31,166 bases of DNA from NCBI GenBank assembly GCA_029987115.1, contig DALTWK010000014.1:1-31166 (forward strand), given 5' to 3'. This document shows, one piece after another, positions 22,066 to 30,511 of the stretch (positions are counted from its first letter, which is position 1; each line of letters begins with the position of its first letter). The position numbers were made by a program, and so were the translations under genes. The notes under the pieces are model-generated. The model searched no databases. It was not told the DNA's origin and worked only from the letters and a program-made list of their open reading frames with translations. Source of the DNA: Methanocorpusculum sp. Its GTDB lineage: Archaea > Halobacteriota > Methanomicrobia > Methanomicrobiales > Methanocorpusculaceae.

Positions 22066-22544
22066 GATACAGACACCACCATTGTTTTTGTCTCTAGAAT
22101 GCCGCGTGGTCCGGTAATGACGAAGGTAAACGTGTGTTCACCAGATAAATCAGTTGGTATATTGAACCACACAACAACATAATCTCCGAGATCTAGCGTT
22201 GCCTTTGTCGCAGCATCTACCAATTGACTATCTGCATCTGTCACTCCCCACCGTGCAGAACAAATCGGTTCCGTGCTGTCGCCGTCATAGACAATCACCC
22301 GCACATCGGATGCTGCTATGAAATCTCCCCAGATGTGCTGGAACTGGAATCCAAGTTCATAATCATAATCTGTGTTTCTAAGTTGATGAGTTCCACCGTC
22401 AAATTCAATCACTTCTGCACGTTCTCCTGGCATGATGCCGAAGAATGACATGGCGAATACTGATACTAGGACAACCGCAATTGCAAGAAGCAGCATTTCG
22501 CCGACAACATTCGATACTCCGTCATCTTTCTTTTTCAGATTCAT
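22062..22544 (-). CDS. Pilin-like protein (160 aa)
   Basis: It starts MNLKKKDDGVSNVVGEMLLL and continues as a hydrophobic helix to about residue 34, the archaeal pilin pattern. The Glu after VVG (GEMLL) resembles the conserved Glu5 of type IV pilins. The exterior domain, with QFQHIWGDFIAASDVRVIVY and GDYVVVWFNIPTDLSGEHTF, is a predicted beta sandwich. The ATG follows directly on the TadC-like stop, so the genes are coupled. Confidence 0.82.
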   Translation of the reverse strand: MNLKKKDDGVSNVVGEMLLLAIAVVLVSVFAMSFFGIMPGERAEVIEFDGGTHQLRNTDYDYELGFQFQHIWGDFIAASDVRVIVYDGDSTEPICSARWGVTDADSQLVDAATKATLDLGDYVVVWFNIPTDLSGEHTFTFVITGPRGILETKTMVVSVS

Positions 22545-24323
22545 TCAGCGCACCCCCACGAGAATAACAAAGGTAACTATCGTCATGGCAAGCATCACAA
22601 TCGAGTGTTTCAGGCCTGAAAGAATAGTGTTCGCCGAAAGTTGTCCTGCCATAATTCCGGAGAAAAAGGCAAGAATAATGCCGATGATAAACATCTGTTC
22701 TGCACTGTTTCCTGTGTTGATTGCCATGTTGAACGAGGAGAAGCTGTTGATGAAGGCAACGTTCATCTCGTAGGCAGCAAAGAGGAAGATGCCGACAGAC
22801 AAGTAAATGATTGCAAGATAAACAAACGAAACGTTGAATCGTTTGTTTTTCATCTTGAGGTAGTGTTCCAGATCGGCAATGGCAATTGCAAGGATTTCTC
22901 TTATGTAGTCAGTAACTTCGCTTGCACGTACCAGGAGGGAAATGGCACGTTTGACCGTCGTCAGACCAACACGTTCCTCCATCCGCACAAGTGCCGATGA
23001 TAACGATGCTCCGTATTTCACTTCTTCAGAAACCATTCTGATTTCTGTAGAAAGCACACCGCGTTTGTGACCGGAAATCATGTTAATTGCACCCTGCAGC
23101 GTCATACCGACGTCACGCATATCTGAGATTTCCCGCAGAACTTCCGGAAGCTGTTTTTCCACACTTTTTACGTACCGGTTTCTGATTTCATATGCTACCG
23201 CAAGAGGGAGAACTGCTACCATCAGTACAAAACAGATGGTGACTTCGATTGTATAATAGGGAAAACCTTTCTCAATAATGCCGAAATACCAGAGGAGGAT
23301 AACAACAACCACGAACACGCCGCCAAGAATCCCTGCCGGAATATAGGAGGAAATATATGCTTTTACCGGATGGTGCAGAATATCATTGATTTTCAGCATC
23401 CGCTTTTTCCGGTTGATTTTCTTTTCGAACTCCGGATCTTTTGCCAGACCCCGCACCCTGATGATTTCTGAACTATACTCTGAATCTCGAATCTCCTTCT
23501 TGCTGATAACCAGATTGTTCGGCGGAAGCAGCACATACAATATGAAAATCAGGACCAGTGCCCCAAGCGGAAGGCCGATATACATCAGCGGCATGAGGTT
23601 TCCGATGGTGTTCTGACCCGAGATGTTCTGGGCTACGACCATAATGATGATGGCAATAGGACCTGCAACAAAGGCGGTAACATAGACCTCTGCAATCATT
23701 TCCAGGAATTCCAGGAGGGATTCCATCTCGTTTTTGGATACTTCACGGTATGATTCCGACTTTGCGTTGAAGAAACCTCTCAAGTCTCCTCCGGAACGAT
23801 GGACCAGCAGGAGATCATTCAGGAGTTCTTTGAAATTCTCCGACGGCGTGACTTCCATGGTATTTTCAATTGCCGTGATTAAGTCCTGACCGAAGAGTTC
23901 GACATCGCGGACAATCATGCCGCATTCTGCTGAGACTTCTCCGTAGAGATCTTTTGCTTCATAGACGGAACGGAATATTTCATACAGCGTAATCGTGGTT
24001 GAGAGTGCCTGCATGTAGGTGATGGCATACGGCAGGTCAAGATTGATTTTGGATTTTCTGCTGGATGCCTTCAGTTTCGGCGTGAAGTATGACAGAAGAA
24101 AGGCACCTGCCGGAATCAGACCGCAGAAAAACACATAAAGAATCCATTCCGGAATGTCATAGAGAAAGGGAATGGGGAGGGTGAGTGCATGGCGGAGCAG
24201 GAAAACCGCAATTGCAAAAATAACGGCAAAACACCCTGCCTGCAGGACAGACTGCACAAAATACTTTTTTGGAATCTGCGTCATGTGCGCCATGCGCATA
24301 TCTTTTTCCAGCGATTCCAGCAT
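22545..24323 (-). CDS. tadC: TadC/ArlJ-like type II secretion system F-family membrane platform
   Basis: Polytopic membrane platform of an archaeal type IV pilus. The 592-aa protein has two related halves. In each, a cytoplasmic helical bundle (around LPYAITYMQALSTTITLYEI in the first and LPEVLREISDMRDVGMTLQG in the second) is followed by pairs of hydrophobic helices. Such tandem T2SSF domains are seen in the archaeal TadC/ArlJ family. The upstream ATPase gene overlaps by one base (TGATG) and the pilins follow directly, so the ATPase, platform and filament subunits form one unit. Confidence 0.85.
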   Translation of the reverse strand: MLESLEKDMRMAHMTQIPKKYFVQSVLQAGCFAVIFAIAVFLLRHALTLPIPFLYDIPEWILYVFFCGLIPAGAFLLSYFTPKLKASSRKSKINLDLPYAITYMQALSTTITLYEIFRSVYEAKDLYGEVSAECGMIVRDVELFGQDLITAIENTMEVTPSENFKELLNDLLLVHRSGGDLRGFFNAKSESYREVSKNEMESLLEFLEMIAEVYVTAFVAGPIAIIIMVVAQNISGQNTIGNLMPLMYIGLPLGALVLIFILYVLLPPNNLVISKKEIRDSEYSSEIIRVRGLAKDPEFEKKINRKKRMLKINDILHHPVKAYISSYIPAGILGGVFVVVVILLWYFGIIEKGFPYYTIEVTICFVLMVAVLPLAVAYEIRNRYVKSVEKQLPEVLREISDMRDVGMTLQGAINMISGHKRGVLSTEIRMVSEEVKYGASLSSALVRMEERVGLTTVKRAISLLVRASEVTDYIREILAIAIADLEHYLKMKNKRFNVSFVYLAIIYLSVGIFLFAAYEMNVAFINSFSSFNMAINTGNSAEQMFIIGIILAFFSGIMAGQLSANTILSGLKHSIVMLAMTIVTFVILVGVR

Positions 24324-26128
24324 CAGTATCTTCCTCTGCGGAATTTGCGGTGACGCAGTCTCCGCGCCTGTGTATGCTGAGTATCTTTCCGGAGTACGAG
24401 ATTCGGATTGTCTTCCAGGGCTTCTTGAATGGTGAGTTCGGTGATGGCTGCAACCATCTCGCTGGTTGACACCTTCTCGCGCCGGCCGAGGTCTTCAAGC
24501 ACTTTTCGCCTTACATCAATTCTTTTCTGCAATTCCTCCGCAGACCAGCCGTTCTGGTATGCGATGCGGTCAAAGACTTTGGATGCAGTGAATACCTTTT
24601 CAAAAGTATCGGTGACATGATTCCATTCGAAGAGCGGCGTGTAGGTAACGGTATCTCCGGAAACCGAAATCTCGTTCAGCGAAGTCGAGCGGCGGAAACC
24701 GTTGCCTTCACTGTAGAGCAGACTCTGCACCACAATCAAATCAAGCGCATCGAACATGACAACCGGGACATTAATCGGGTCGTGGGTCAGACGGTTCACC
24801 GCTTCATTGACATTTCCGGCGTGGAGGGTGGAAAACGTCGTGTGTCCGGTGTTCATAGCCTGGAAGAGTGTCTGCGCTTCACTGCCACGCACTTCGCCGA
24901 CAATGATGTATTCCGGTCGCTGACGAAGTGCAGCTTTCAGCAGAGAGAACATGGTAACCGACCCATCTTTGCTTGAAATCGCCTCTCTGGTTTTCATTGA
25001 AAGCCAGTTTCCGTGCGGCAGCTGGATTTCACAGGTATCTTCGATGGAAACGATTTTTGCAACTGACGGAATAAAGAAGGAAACCGCATTCATGGTTGAT
25101 GTTTTACCGGATGCCGTTCCTCCGGCTACAATCATACTTTTGCGGTTTTCGACGGCAAGCCAGATGTGCGCCAGCAGTTCTGCGCTGTAGGTGTTGTTCC
25201 GGACGAGTTCTGCCGGCGTCATCGGATCAGCTTTAAACTTACGGATGGTGAATGAACTTCCTTTTGCAGATACAACATCCGAGTAAGTAATCTGTGCACG
25301 CGATCCGTCCGGAAGAGCCGCATCGACAAGTGGTGTGGTGAGTGAAAGCTGCTTGTCTGCTTTCTGTGCAAGTTTCAGCACGAACTTGTTCAGTTCCTCT
25401 TTTTCGAAGATGCAGTTGGTTTCTATGTTTCCATAGTCGCGGTGGTAGAGATAGAGCGGGATAGCATGACCGTTGCAGGTGATGTCTTCGATTCTTTCAT
25501 CCTTCAGCAGTGCATCGAGTTTGCCGTATCCCATGAAGTTCCGGTACAGGAAATAAATCAGAACATCGGTACGTTCCTCATCGAGTTCGTCATCAAACAT
25601 TCTGATGGCGTTTTTGAGCACATCGCGTTCGAGTTTAATTTCTTCTCTTCGTTTTACCGTGTCCAGAATCAGCGTAGTCCGCAGATATTCGAACGTCTCT
25701 TCCAGGATAATGTACTCTTTTTCCGTCAGTTTCGGTTCGGTAATGATGTAGCGGATTCGGTTTTCCCGGTCGCGGATGATGGTTGCATATGCGTGAGGCG
25801 GATTCAGCCAGTACTGGACAAGTACCGTGTCGGAAGTGTGATATTTCGGGATTTCGATTGTTTTCGGGGGAGTAATAAAGACTGGTTTCTTTTCAGCGGG
25901 TTTTTTCCTGAACGCATCAAATGCCGCCTTCGTCTCATCCATGGTTTTTGCTTTGAGGACGCCTTTGGTCAGCTCCTTGACACGGGCGCTGAGGGGAACG
26001 GTTTCCTCTTTCTGTTTTTTCGAGGAGGTACTTTCTCCGACTTTCGTTTTCTCCTCTGACCTGTCTTTTGTTTTCAGGGCACTTTTGACAAGAGTTTTTA
26101 CCCGTTCCATCTGTTTCTGCGTATTCAT
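24323..26128 (-). CDS. tadA: TadA/VirB11-like type II/IV secretion ATPase
   Basis: Hexameric ATPase driving archaeal pilus assembly. Walker A is GGTASGKTS (336-344), the Asp-box SIEDTCEIQLP follows at 361-371, the Walker B region is YIIVGEVRGSEA (407-418) and the His box is TGHTTFSTLHAG (427-438). The N-terminal domain (about 90-290) has the arrangement of the PilT-like sensor domain. The first 80 residues are highly charged and low in complexity (many Lys, Glu, Ser). It begins three bases after the surface-protein stop and overlaps the platform gene by one base. Confidence 0.93.
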   Translation of the reverse strand: MNTQKQMERVKTLVKSALKTKDRSEEKTKVGESTSSKKQKEETVPLSARVKELTKGVLKAKTMDETKAAFDAFRKKPAEKKPVFITPPKTIEIPKYHTSDTVLVQYWLNPPHAYATIIRDRENRIRYIITEPKLTEKEYIILEETFEYLRTTLILDTVKRREEIKLERDVLKNAIRMFDDELDEERTDVLIYFLYRNFMGYGKLDALLKDERIEDITCNGHAIPLYLYHRDYGNIETNCIFEKEELNKFVLKLAQKADKQLSLTTPLVDAALPDGSRAQITYSDVVSAKGSSFTIRKFKADPMTPAELVRNNTYSAELLAHIWLAVENRKSMIVAGGTASGKTSTMNAVSFFIPSVAKIVSIEDTCEIQLPHGNWLSMKTREAISSKDGSVTMFSLLKAALRQRPEYIIVGEVRGSEAQTLFQAMNTGHTTFSTLHAGNVNEAVNRLTHDPINVPVVMFDALDLIVVQSLLYSEGNGFRRSTSLNEISVSGDTVTYTPLFEWNHVTDTFEKVFTASKVFDRIAYQNGWSAEELQKRIDVRRKVLEDLGRREKVSTSEMVAAITELTIQEALEDNPNLVLRKDTQHTQARRLRHRKFRRGRY

Positions 26129-26131
26129 GGG

Positions 26132-28690
26132 TTATTTTCTCCTGAAGATGCTTGCTGCAGTGCCGAGACCGGCGAGGATTCCGAGAATCGGGAACGGCGA
26201 CTTTGTATCTTCCGGCGGAATTGGCGGGATGTATGGAACGGACGGCTGTACCGGGGTAACTGGTTCATCCTGGGTGACGACCGGTTCAACGATATGATTT
26301 GTGACTGCTGTATCGAAGATTGCAATTGTTTTGTACTCGCCGTTTTCCTTTCCTTTGATGATAATCTGGTAGGTTCCAAGCGGAGTTTCCGAGGTGTCGA
26401 GTGTCAGGGTCTGCTTCGTAATGGCGCCGTTGGATTCGGTTTCGCGGATGACGAAGGTTTTGAGATAGTTGATGTTTTCGGCATCAAATTCGAATTCGTT
26501 CTCTTCGAGTGTTGCGAAGACGCCATCCGGGTATTCCGTGTTATCGATAACAATGGTGATGATTTCTCCCTGTGTATAGGCATCTTTCGCACCGGAGATT
26601 GTCTGCGGTGTTCCTGCATCAGCGACAACGGTGATTGTTGCTCCTGCGTAGATGTCGTTTCCGTCTGTTATCGCAGAGGTCAGTGCCTGCGCAGCTTCGA
26701 TGTTCTGCAGTGCGGGAACATTGAACAGGAAGGTGCCGTTGGTGGATATGTCCACACCGTAACCGTCTGAAGAAGATTTTCCTCTTGTGTTGAAGATACC
26801 GTCAGCCATTGGATGCTGAAGGACAACATAGTATTCTCCCAGGTTGAATACGGTGTTGTTACTCTTTTCATTTGGATATTTTCCCAGTCTTTCTTCGGTC
26901 AGTTCTGTTTCATCCTGGATATGGAGATAGATGGTGAACGTTCCGTCACGGTTATCGATGATGAGATAAATGGGGTACAAAACTGAATCAGCTACTTTCT
27001 GTCCGAGTTTTTCAGCGACTTTGGTCACTGAGGATATTGCAATATTTGTGTAATAGTAGGGATTTGTATCTGCCCCTTCTTTGAACAGATAGTCACTTCT
27101 GTCGCTCTTCAATGTTCTGATACAATTATTTGTCGTTGCATCATCACCATTGATGAAAAACATCTTGTTCTGACCGACAATGTACAGGGAGATTGCATCT
27201 GCTGCTTCTGCTTTGACTTTTATGGTCAGATACTTTGATTTTCCTGATGCGGATATTCCAGTTTCAACAGTTTTATCTATATTCAGTATCTGAATCGTCG
27301 GCTGAATCAGTGTCAAGGTATGGGAAATCGAGTTCCTGACAACTTTTTTCCTGACATCTTCTGTATACCCTATGTTATCTGCAACATACTCTTTGGTGAT
27401 ATACAGAGTATATGTCCCCGGGTTGTATGCTGAGGTAAATGCTCCGTCTAGAACATAATAATACTTGTGACCGTCAACTTTGTAATCCTCGGATGGTCCA
27501 TTATTCTTTTTTGCAGTTGTGAGTTTTACCATCGGGGTGTTTGTTCCTTCCAGATAAAAGAAGAGACTGATATCATCGCCTTCGTAGGTTCCTGCAACTT
27601 TGAAGTTTGCACCGAGTGCGTATTTTTCCTTGTCAAGTTCTGCAGTGAATGCATCTCCTTTGATAGTGACAGTGACCGTTGCTGGGTTTTCCAGCGTTCC
27701 TTTATTTTCGTCGGTACATCCCTCAACCCAGACAGCGATGACAAAAGATTTGCTGGTTAATTCTCCGGTTTTTCCGAGCAGATTAATGGTAACTTTTCCG
27801 TTCGCATCGGTTTCGTAATATTGTTGCGGATTGGTCGGTGCAGAATAATAAGCAATTTCACTAGTGCCTGTAACATCTTTTGCGTCATCCGGATAGGTTT
27901 TCCCGGATTCATAATACATCAGATGTACAGGTCTGTTTTTCGGTCCGGTAACCGCGATACTGAATGCAACACCGTCGCGAACTTCGTTTTTGGAAATGGA
28001 AACTGATGCTGTTTCTTCAGCGGATGTCGTTCTGACATCGAGTGATCCGACCAGGACATATTTTGAAGATTCGGGGGCTTCTGTTGTCATGTATTCAGAA
28101 AAATTTGCGTAGATTTCCCAGGTTCCTAAATTTTTATTTGTATCATTCCCTGGCTTAAATGAGAATTTCTTTCCCGCGCTAACTGTTTCCACTGCTTCCG
28201 CGAGTTGAGGGAGATAAGTTCCTTCTTCCCCAGATTTTTTGAACGCAAGTTTTGCTTCGATTCCTGGCGTAGTCCCAACTGTTGCTTTATAGATGGCGTA
28301 GTCGATATCAACATAGACTACACTATCGTATTTCGTTGATGTTATTGGAGCAGTCGATCCACTGCTATGTATCAATTTTTTAGAGAGTGTTGCTGACTGG
28401 AGGTGAATGTATGTCTTTGTTGTGTCAGAATTTTGATGTGAATATAACCCCTTGGGATTTAAATCTGATATTTCAATGTTATTTTCTCCTTCTGTAACAG
28501 TAATGAATTTTGTTGTGTCGCCGTCAAGATAATATATTCCAGTTGGTAGCTCCCCAACTTCTGTTCCTCCTGTGAATTTTTCATAATAGAAGATATTTGT
28601 CGTTGTATCTGCAGCTACTCCTCCTGCAAACACCATCAGCATAAGGAGTGCTGCTGTCACCACATATCCGGTACGTTTTCCTATTTCCAT
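26132..28690 (-). CDS. Large secreted, membrane-anchored surface protein (S-layer/adhesin-like)
   Basis: An 852-aa exported protein with a signal peptide (MEIGKRTGYVVTAALLMLMV, cleavage after AGGVAAD-like sequence), then a long exterior rich in Thr, Ser, Asn, Tyr and acidic residues. It reads like successive beta-sandwich modules (for example SVSISKNEVRDGVAFSIAVT and EFKVAGTYEGDDI-type strands), as in methanogen S-layer proteins. A Pro/Thr/Glu-rich linker (about 800-830, VTQDEPVTPVQPSVPYIPPI) leads to SPFPILGILAGLGTAASIF and RRK, a C-terminal membrane anchor. I choose the ATG at 28690; a longer frame begins at 28717 but AGGCGAG near the former is a better site. I do not recognise a named family; the DUF3821-type S-layer proteins of Methanomicrobiales are a possible relative. 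It is the first gene of the pilus operon. Confidence 0.75.
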   Translation of the reverse strand: MEIGKRTGYVVTAALLMLMVFAGGVAADTTTNIFYYEKFTGGTEVGELPTGIYYLDGDTTKFITVTEGENNIEISDLNPKGLYSHQNSDTTKTYIHLQSATLSKKLIHSSGSTAPITSTKYDSVVYVDIDYAIYKATVGTTPGIEAKLAFKKSGEEGTYLPQLAEAVETVSAGKKFSFKPGNDTNKNLGTWEIYANFSEYMTTEAPESSKYVLVGSLDVRTTSAEETASVSISKNEVRDGVAFSIAVTGPKNRPVHLMYYESGKTYPDDAKDVTGTSEIAYYSAPTNPQQYYETDANGKVTINLLGKTGELTSKSFVIAVWVEGCTDENKGTLENPATVTVTIKGDAFTAELDKEKYALGANFKVAGTYEGDDISLFFYLEGTNTPMVKLTTAKKNNGPSEDYKVDGHKYYYVLDGAFTSAYNPGTYTLYITKEYVADNIGYTEDVRKKVVRNSISHTLTLIQPTIQILNIDKTVETGISASGKSKYLTIKVKAEAADAISLYIVGQNKMFFINGDDATTNNCIRTLKSDRSDYLFKEGADTNPYYYTNIAISSVTKVAEKLGQKVADSVLYPIYLIIDNRDGTFTIYLHIQDETELTEERLGKYPNEKSNNTVFNLGEYYVVLQHPMADGIFNTRGKSSSDGYGVDISTNGTFLFNVPALQNIEAAQALTSAITDGNDIYAGATITVVADAGTPQTISGAKDAYTQGEIITIVIDNTEYPDGVFATLEENEFEFDAENINYLKTFVIRETESNGAITKQTLTLDTSETPLGTYQIIIKGKENGEYKTIAIFDTAVTNHIVEPVVTQDEPVTPVQPSVPYIPPIPPEDTKSPFPILGILAGLGTAASIFRRK

Positions 28691-28717
28691 AATTATCTCG
28701 CCTTTTCCTGGAAACAA

Positions 28718-28889
28718 CGTTTATTCCGCTTTCATTCACTTATTAAATCAAATTTATTTGTAATTAAAAATTTAATTTGTTTAGTTATAAATTATATTTG
28801 TATATAACAAATTTAATTGTTGTTGTTTGTTGGGTGTTGGAGATGACCTGTCATTCTTATTACACAGTACAGCAAATTTTCCTGTAACG
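28718..28889. promoter_or_regulatory. AT-rich divergent promoter region of the surface-protein operon
   Basis: A 172-bp gap whose central 80 bases (28740-28820) are extremely AT-rich, with overlapping TATA-like words on both strands (TTATAAATTATATTTGTATA near 28785-28804). A palindrome with 5-bp arms, AACAA-ATTTAA-TTGTT, lies at 28806-28821 and AT-rich related words occur around 28765-28781. It probably holds the strong promoter of the minus-strand operon and the promoter of the plus-strand ATP-grasp gene. Exact start sites cannot be fixed. Confidence 0.4.
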
Positions 28890-29531
28890 ATGGTCTTTTC
28901 AGAATACGAAGCAAAGGAACGCTTCCGAAATGCAGGAATCCCTGTTCCGCACGGTGTTCTCATATCTTCTCCCCGGGAGGCAGTTTCAGCTCTCGAAACT
29001 CTGTCTTCATCGGTCATTTTGAAAGCGCAGGTTCCGGTAGCATGCCGAAGAAAAGCAGGCGGCATTCTTCCGGCAACGTGGGATACTGCAGAAGAGACCG
29101 CTCGAGAGTTATTTTCGCGGGAAATCAAGGGATTTCCTGTTGCAAAGATTCTGATGGAAGAAAAGCTGAGTATTCATCAGTCCTATTATCTGAGCATTAC
29201 GCGGATTCGCAGTCAGGCGCTTCTTCTTTTCTGTGTTCTTGAGGGATCCGGTTTTTCAGAATATGCGGATCGGCATCCGGGGTCAGTCAGGCGCGTGATT
29301 GTTGATGCCGCATCTCCGGAACTTGGCATGGAAGATATCCGCGCTCTCTGCGGGTCTGCGCCCGAAGAGGTCTGCAGTATTTTTCAGAACCTCTATCATA
29401 TCTTCCAAGAGGAGACTGCTCTTCTTGTTGAGATTAATCCGCTTGCTGAAACGGAAACCGGTTTTGTTGCGGTAGATGGAAAAGTAATCTGCGATGAGGA
29501 AGAAATGGCACAGCTACAGGCATTTTCCTGA
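28890..29531 (+). CDS. Truncated succinyl-CoA synthetase beta-subunit-like ATP-grasp protein
   Basis: A 213-aa protein that matches the ATP-grasp half of the beta subunit of ADP-forming acyl-CoA synthetases: MVFSEYEAKERFRNAGIPVP is the standard N-terminus (EYEAKE.F...GIPVP), VILKAQVPVACRRKAGGILP the nucleotide-binding loop (family GGRGKAGG is ACRRKAGG here), and ALLVEINPLAET the metal and ATP site. Family proteins run to 370-390 residues with a C-terminal CoA-ligase domain; this one stops soon after VAVDGKV, so that domain is missing. The sequence after the stop does not continue the family in another frame. It is a stand-alone ATP-grasp module, or a degraded paralog. I choose the ATG at 28890; a TTG at 28827 is unsupported. 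Confidence 0.75.
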   Translation: MVFSEYEAKERFRNAGIPVPHGVLISSPREAVSALETLSSSVILKAQVPVACRRKAGGILPATWDTAEETARELFSREIKGFPVAKILMEEKLSIHQSYYLSITRIRSQALLLFCVLEGSGFSEYADRHPGSVRRVIVDAASPELGMEDIRALCGSAPEEVCSIFQNLYHIFQEETALLVEINPLAETETGFVAVDGKVICDEEEMAQLQAFS

Positions 29532-29755
29532 AAAATTCTTTGAATTGCGGTTTTTCGTTTGTTTTTGTTTTGAATATTTATGAAAATTATTTGAATTTAA
29601 AATCAATTTATTTTAAATATAAGGATGCACAAATAGGGAATTACGCAAACAAATACACATTAACAAAAATTAAATTGTTTAAATTGCCGGTTGTGTGTTT
29701 CAGGACAGACATTCCGGCGGTGTTTGGGTGTGGATGGTTTGCTCAGGAGATTTGT
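29532..29755 (+). promoter_or_regulatory. Leader and promoter region of the tandem pilin genes
   Basis: A 224-bp gap with no gene. A TATA-like TTTTAAATATAA lies at 29611-29622, predicting transcription near 29645 and an mRNA leader of about 110 bases. Within the leader or just past the start site is AACAA-N8-TTGTT (29662-29679), similar to the palindrome upstream of the large surface-protein gene. GGAGAT at 29745-29750 is a good ribosome-binding site just before the ATG at 29756. An upstream in-frame extension of the pilin frame (from 29540) is not supported. Confidence 0.5.
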
Positions 29756-30511
29756 ATGACTCCGATTATGAAAAGAACTGAAAACAAAGAAAATGCCGTG
29801 TCACCGGTTGTCGGCGTTATGCTGATGCTGGTGGTCACGATTGTGATTGCGGCAGTGGTTACTCTATTTGCGACTGGTGTTGTTACATCAACGGAAAAAG
29901 CACCGGTTGCTGTACTGGATGTAAATATTTACAAGTCAGCGCTTGTTAACGCAGATATGCTGCCATATACTGCTGCTTCATATGCACCGGATTTTACCAT
30001 TGATCATATTGCCGGAGATCCGCTGAAGACTTCGGATTTGAAGATTACTGTTGACTGGGAGACGAATGATCCTGTACCGAAAAAAGTTACGAACATATTT
30101 ACTGGTTCACCGGGTCCGATTGAGTATCATACAACCCAATATGATGAATCTTGGGCAATAACTGGCGCAAAACCGGATACCAAATCTCAGCCGTTGTACG
30201 TGAACGATCAGAGTCTTAATACTAATCAGGTTTGGGGTAAAGCGACTCTGACCGTTGGCGGCCATGTTCAAACGTATGCAAATTATTTGAATGTGGTAAC
30301 AACTGGAGAGATAATCCACAGCGGCAGTCCGTTCTTCGACGCTGTCATGGGAAAGCCAGATGGAGATTCGGGTGCATCATATAAAGAAGCTACTAAAAAT
30401 CACACCGGCGGAGCTGCAGAAAAACTTGCTGTTGGAACTCTTGTCCATGTCGTCATTACCCACGTACCGTCAGGAAGCATTCTCTTTGATAAAGAGGTGA
30501 GAGTTCAATGA
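29756..30511 (+). CDS. Archaeal type IV pilin (251 aa), first of tandem pair
   Basis: A Pilin_N-type filament subunit. The leader MTPIMKRTENKEN precedes AVSPVVGVMLMLVVTIVIAA, a textbook archaeal pilin start, cut before the hydrophobic helix by a prepilin peptidase. The exterior domain is about 210 residues, beta-rich, with KPDTKSQPLYVNDQ and HVVITHVPSGSILFDKEVRV. The open frame extends upstream without a start site; I place the start at 29756 because GGAGAT lies just before it. Its 3' end overlaps the second pilin start by four bases (ATGA). The first hundred or so coding bases are almost the same as in the next gene, a sign of duplication or gene conversion. Confidence 0.87.
   Translation: MTPIMKRTENKENAVSPVVGVMLMLVVTIVIAAVVTLFATGVVTSTEKAPVAVLDVNIYKSALVNADMLPYTAASYAPDFTIDHIAGDPLKTSDLKITVDWETNDPVPKKVTNIFTGSPGPIEYHTTQYDESWAITGAKPDTKSQPLYVNDQSLNTNQVWGKATLTVGGHVQTYANYLNVVTTGEIIHSGSPFFDAVMGKPDGDSGASYKEATKNHTGGAAEKLAVGTLVHVVITHVPSGSILFDKEVRVQ

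Noticed and set aside
24617..27818. Long plus-strand open frames opposite the surface protein and ATPase genes
   Set aside because: They are antisense shadows of genes with clear motifs, and their translations are Phe/Cys-rich with no recognisable domain.
28842..28886. Short ORF of 14 codons starting at an ATG behind GGAG, upstream of the ATP-grasp gene
   Set aside because: A leader peptide is possible, but there is no attenuator structure or codon bias, and the region is a promoter gap. Too weak to call.
29540..29755. Upstream in-frame extension of the first tandem pilin
   Set aside because: It would put a 72-residue sequence before a canonical pilin leader, spans the predicted promoter, and has no ribosome-binding site; GGAGAT lies just before the ATG at 29756.
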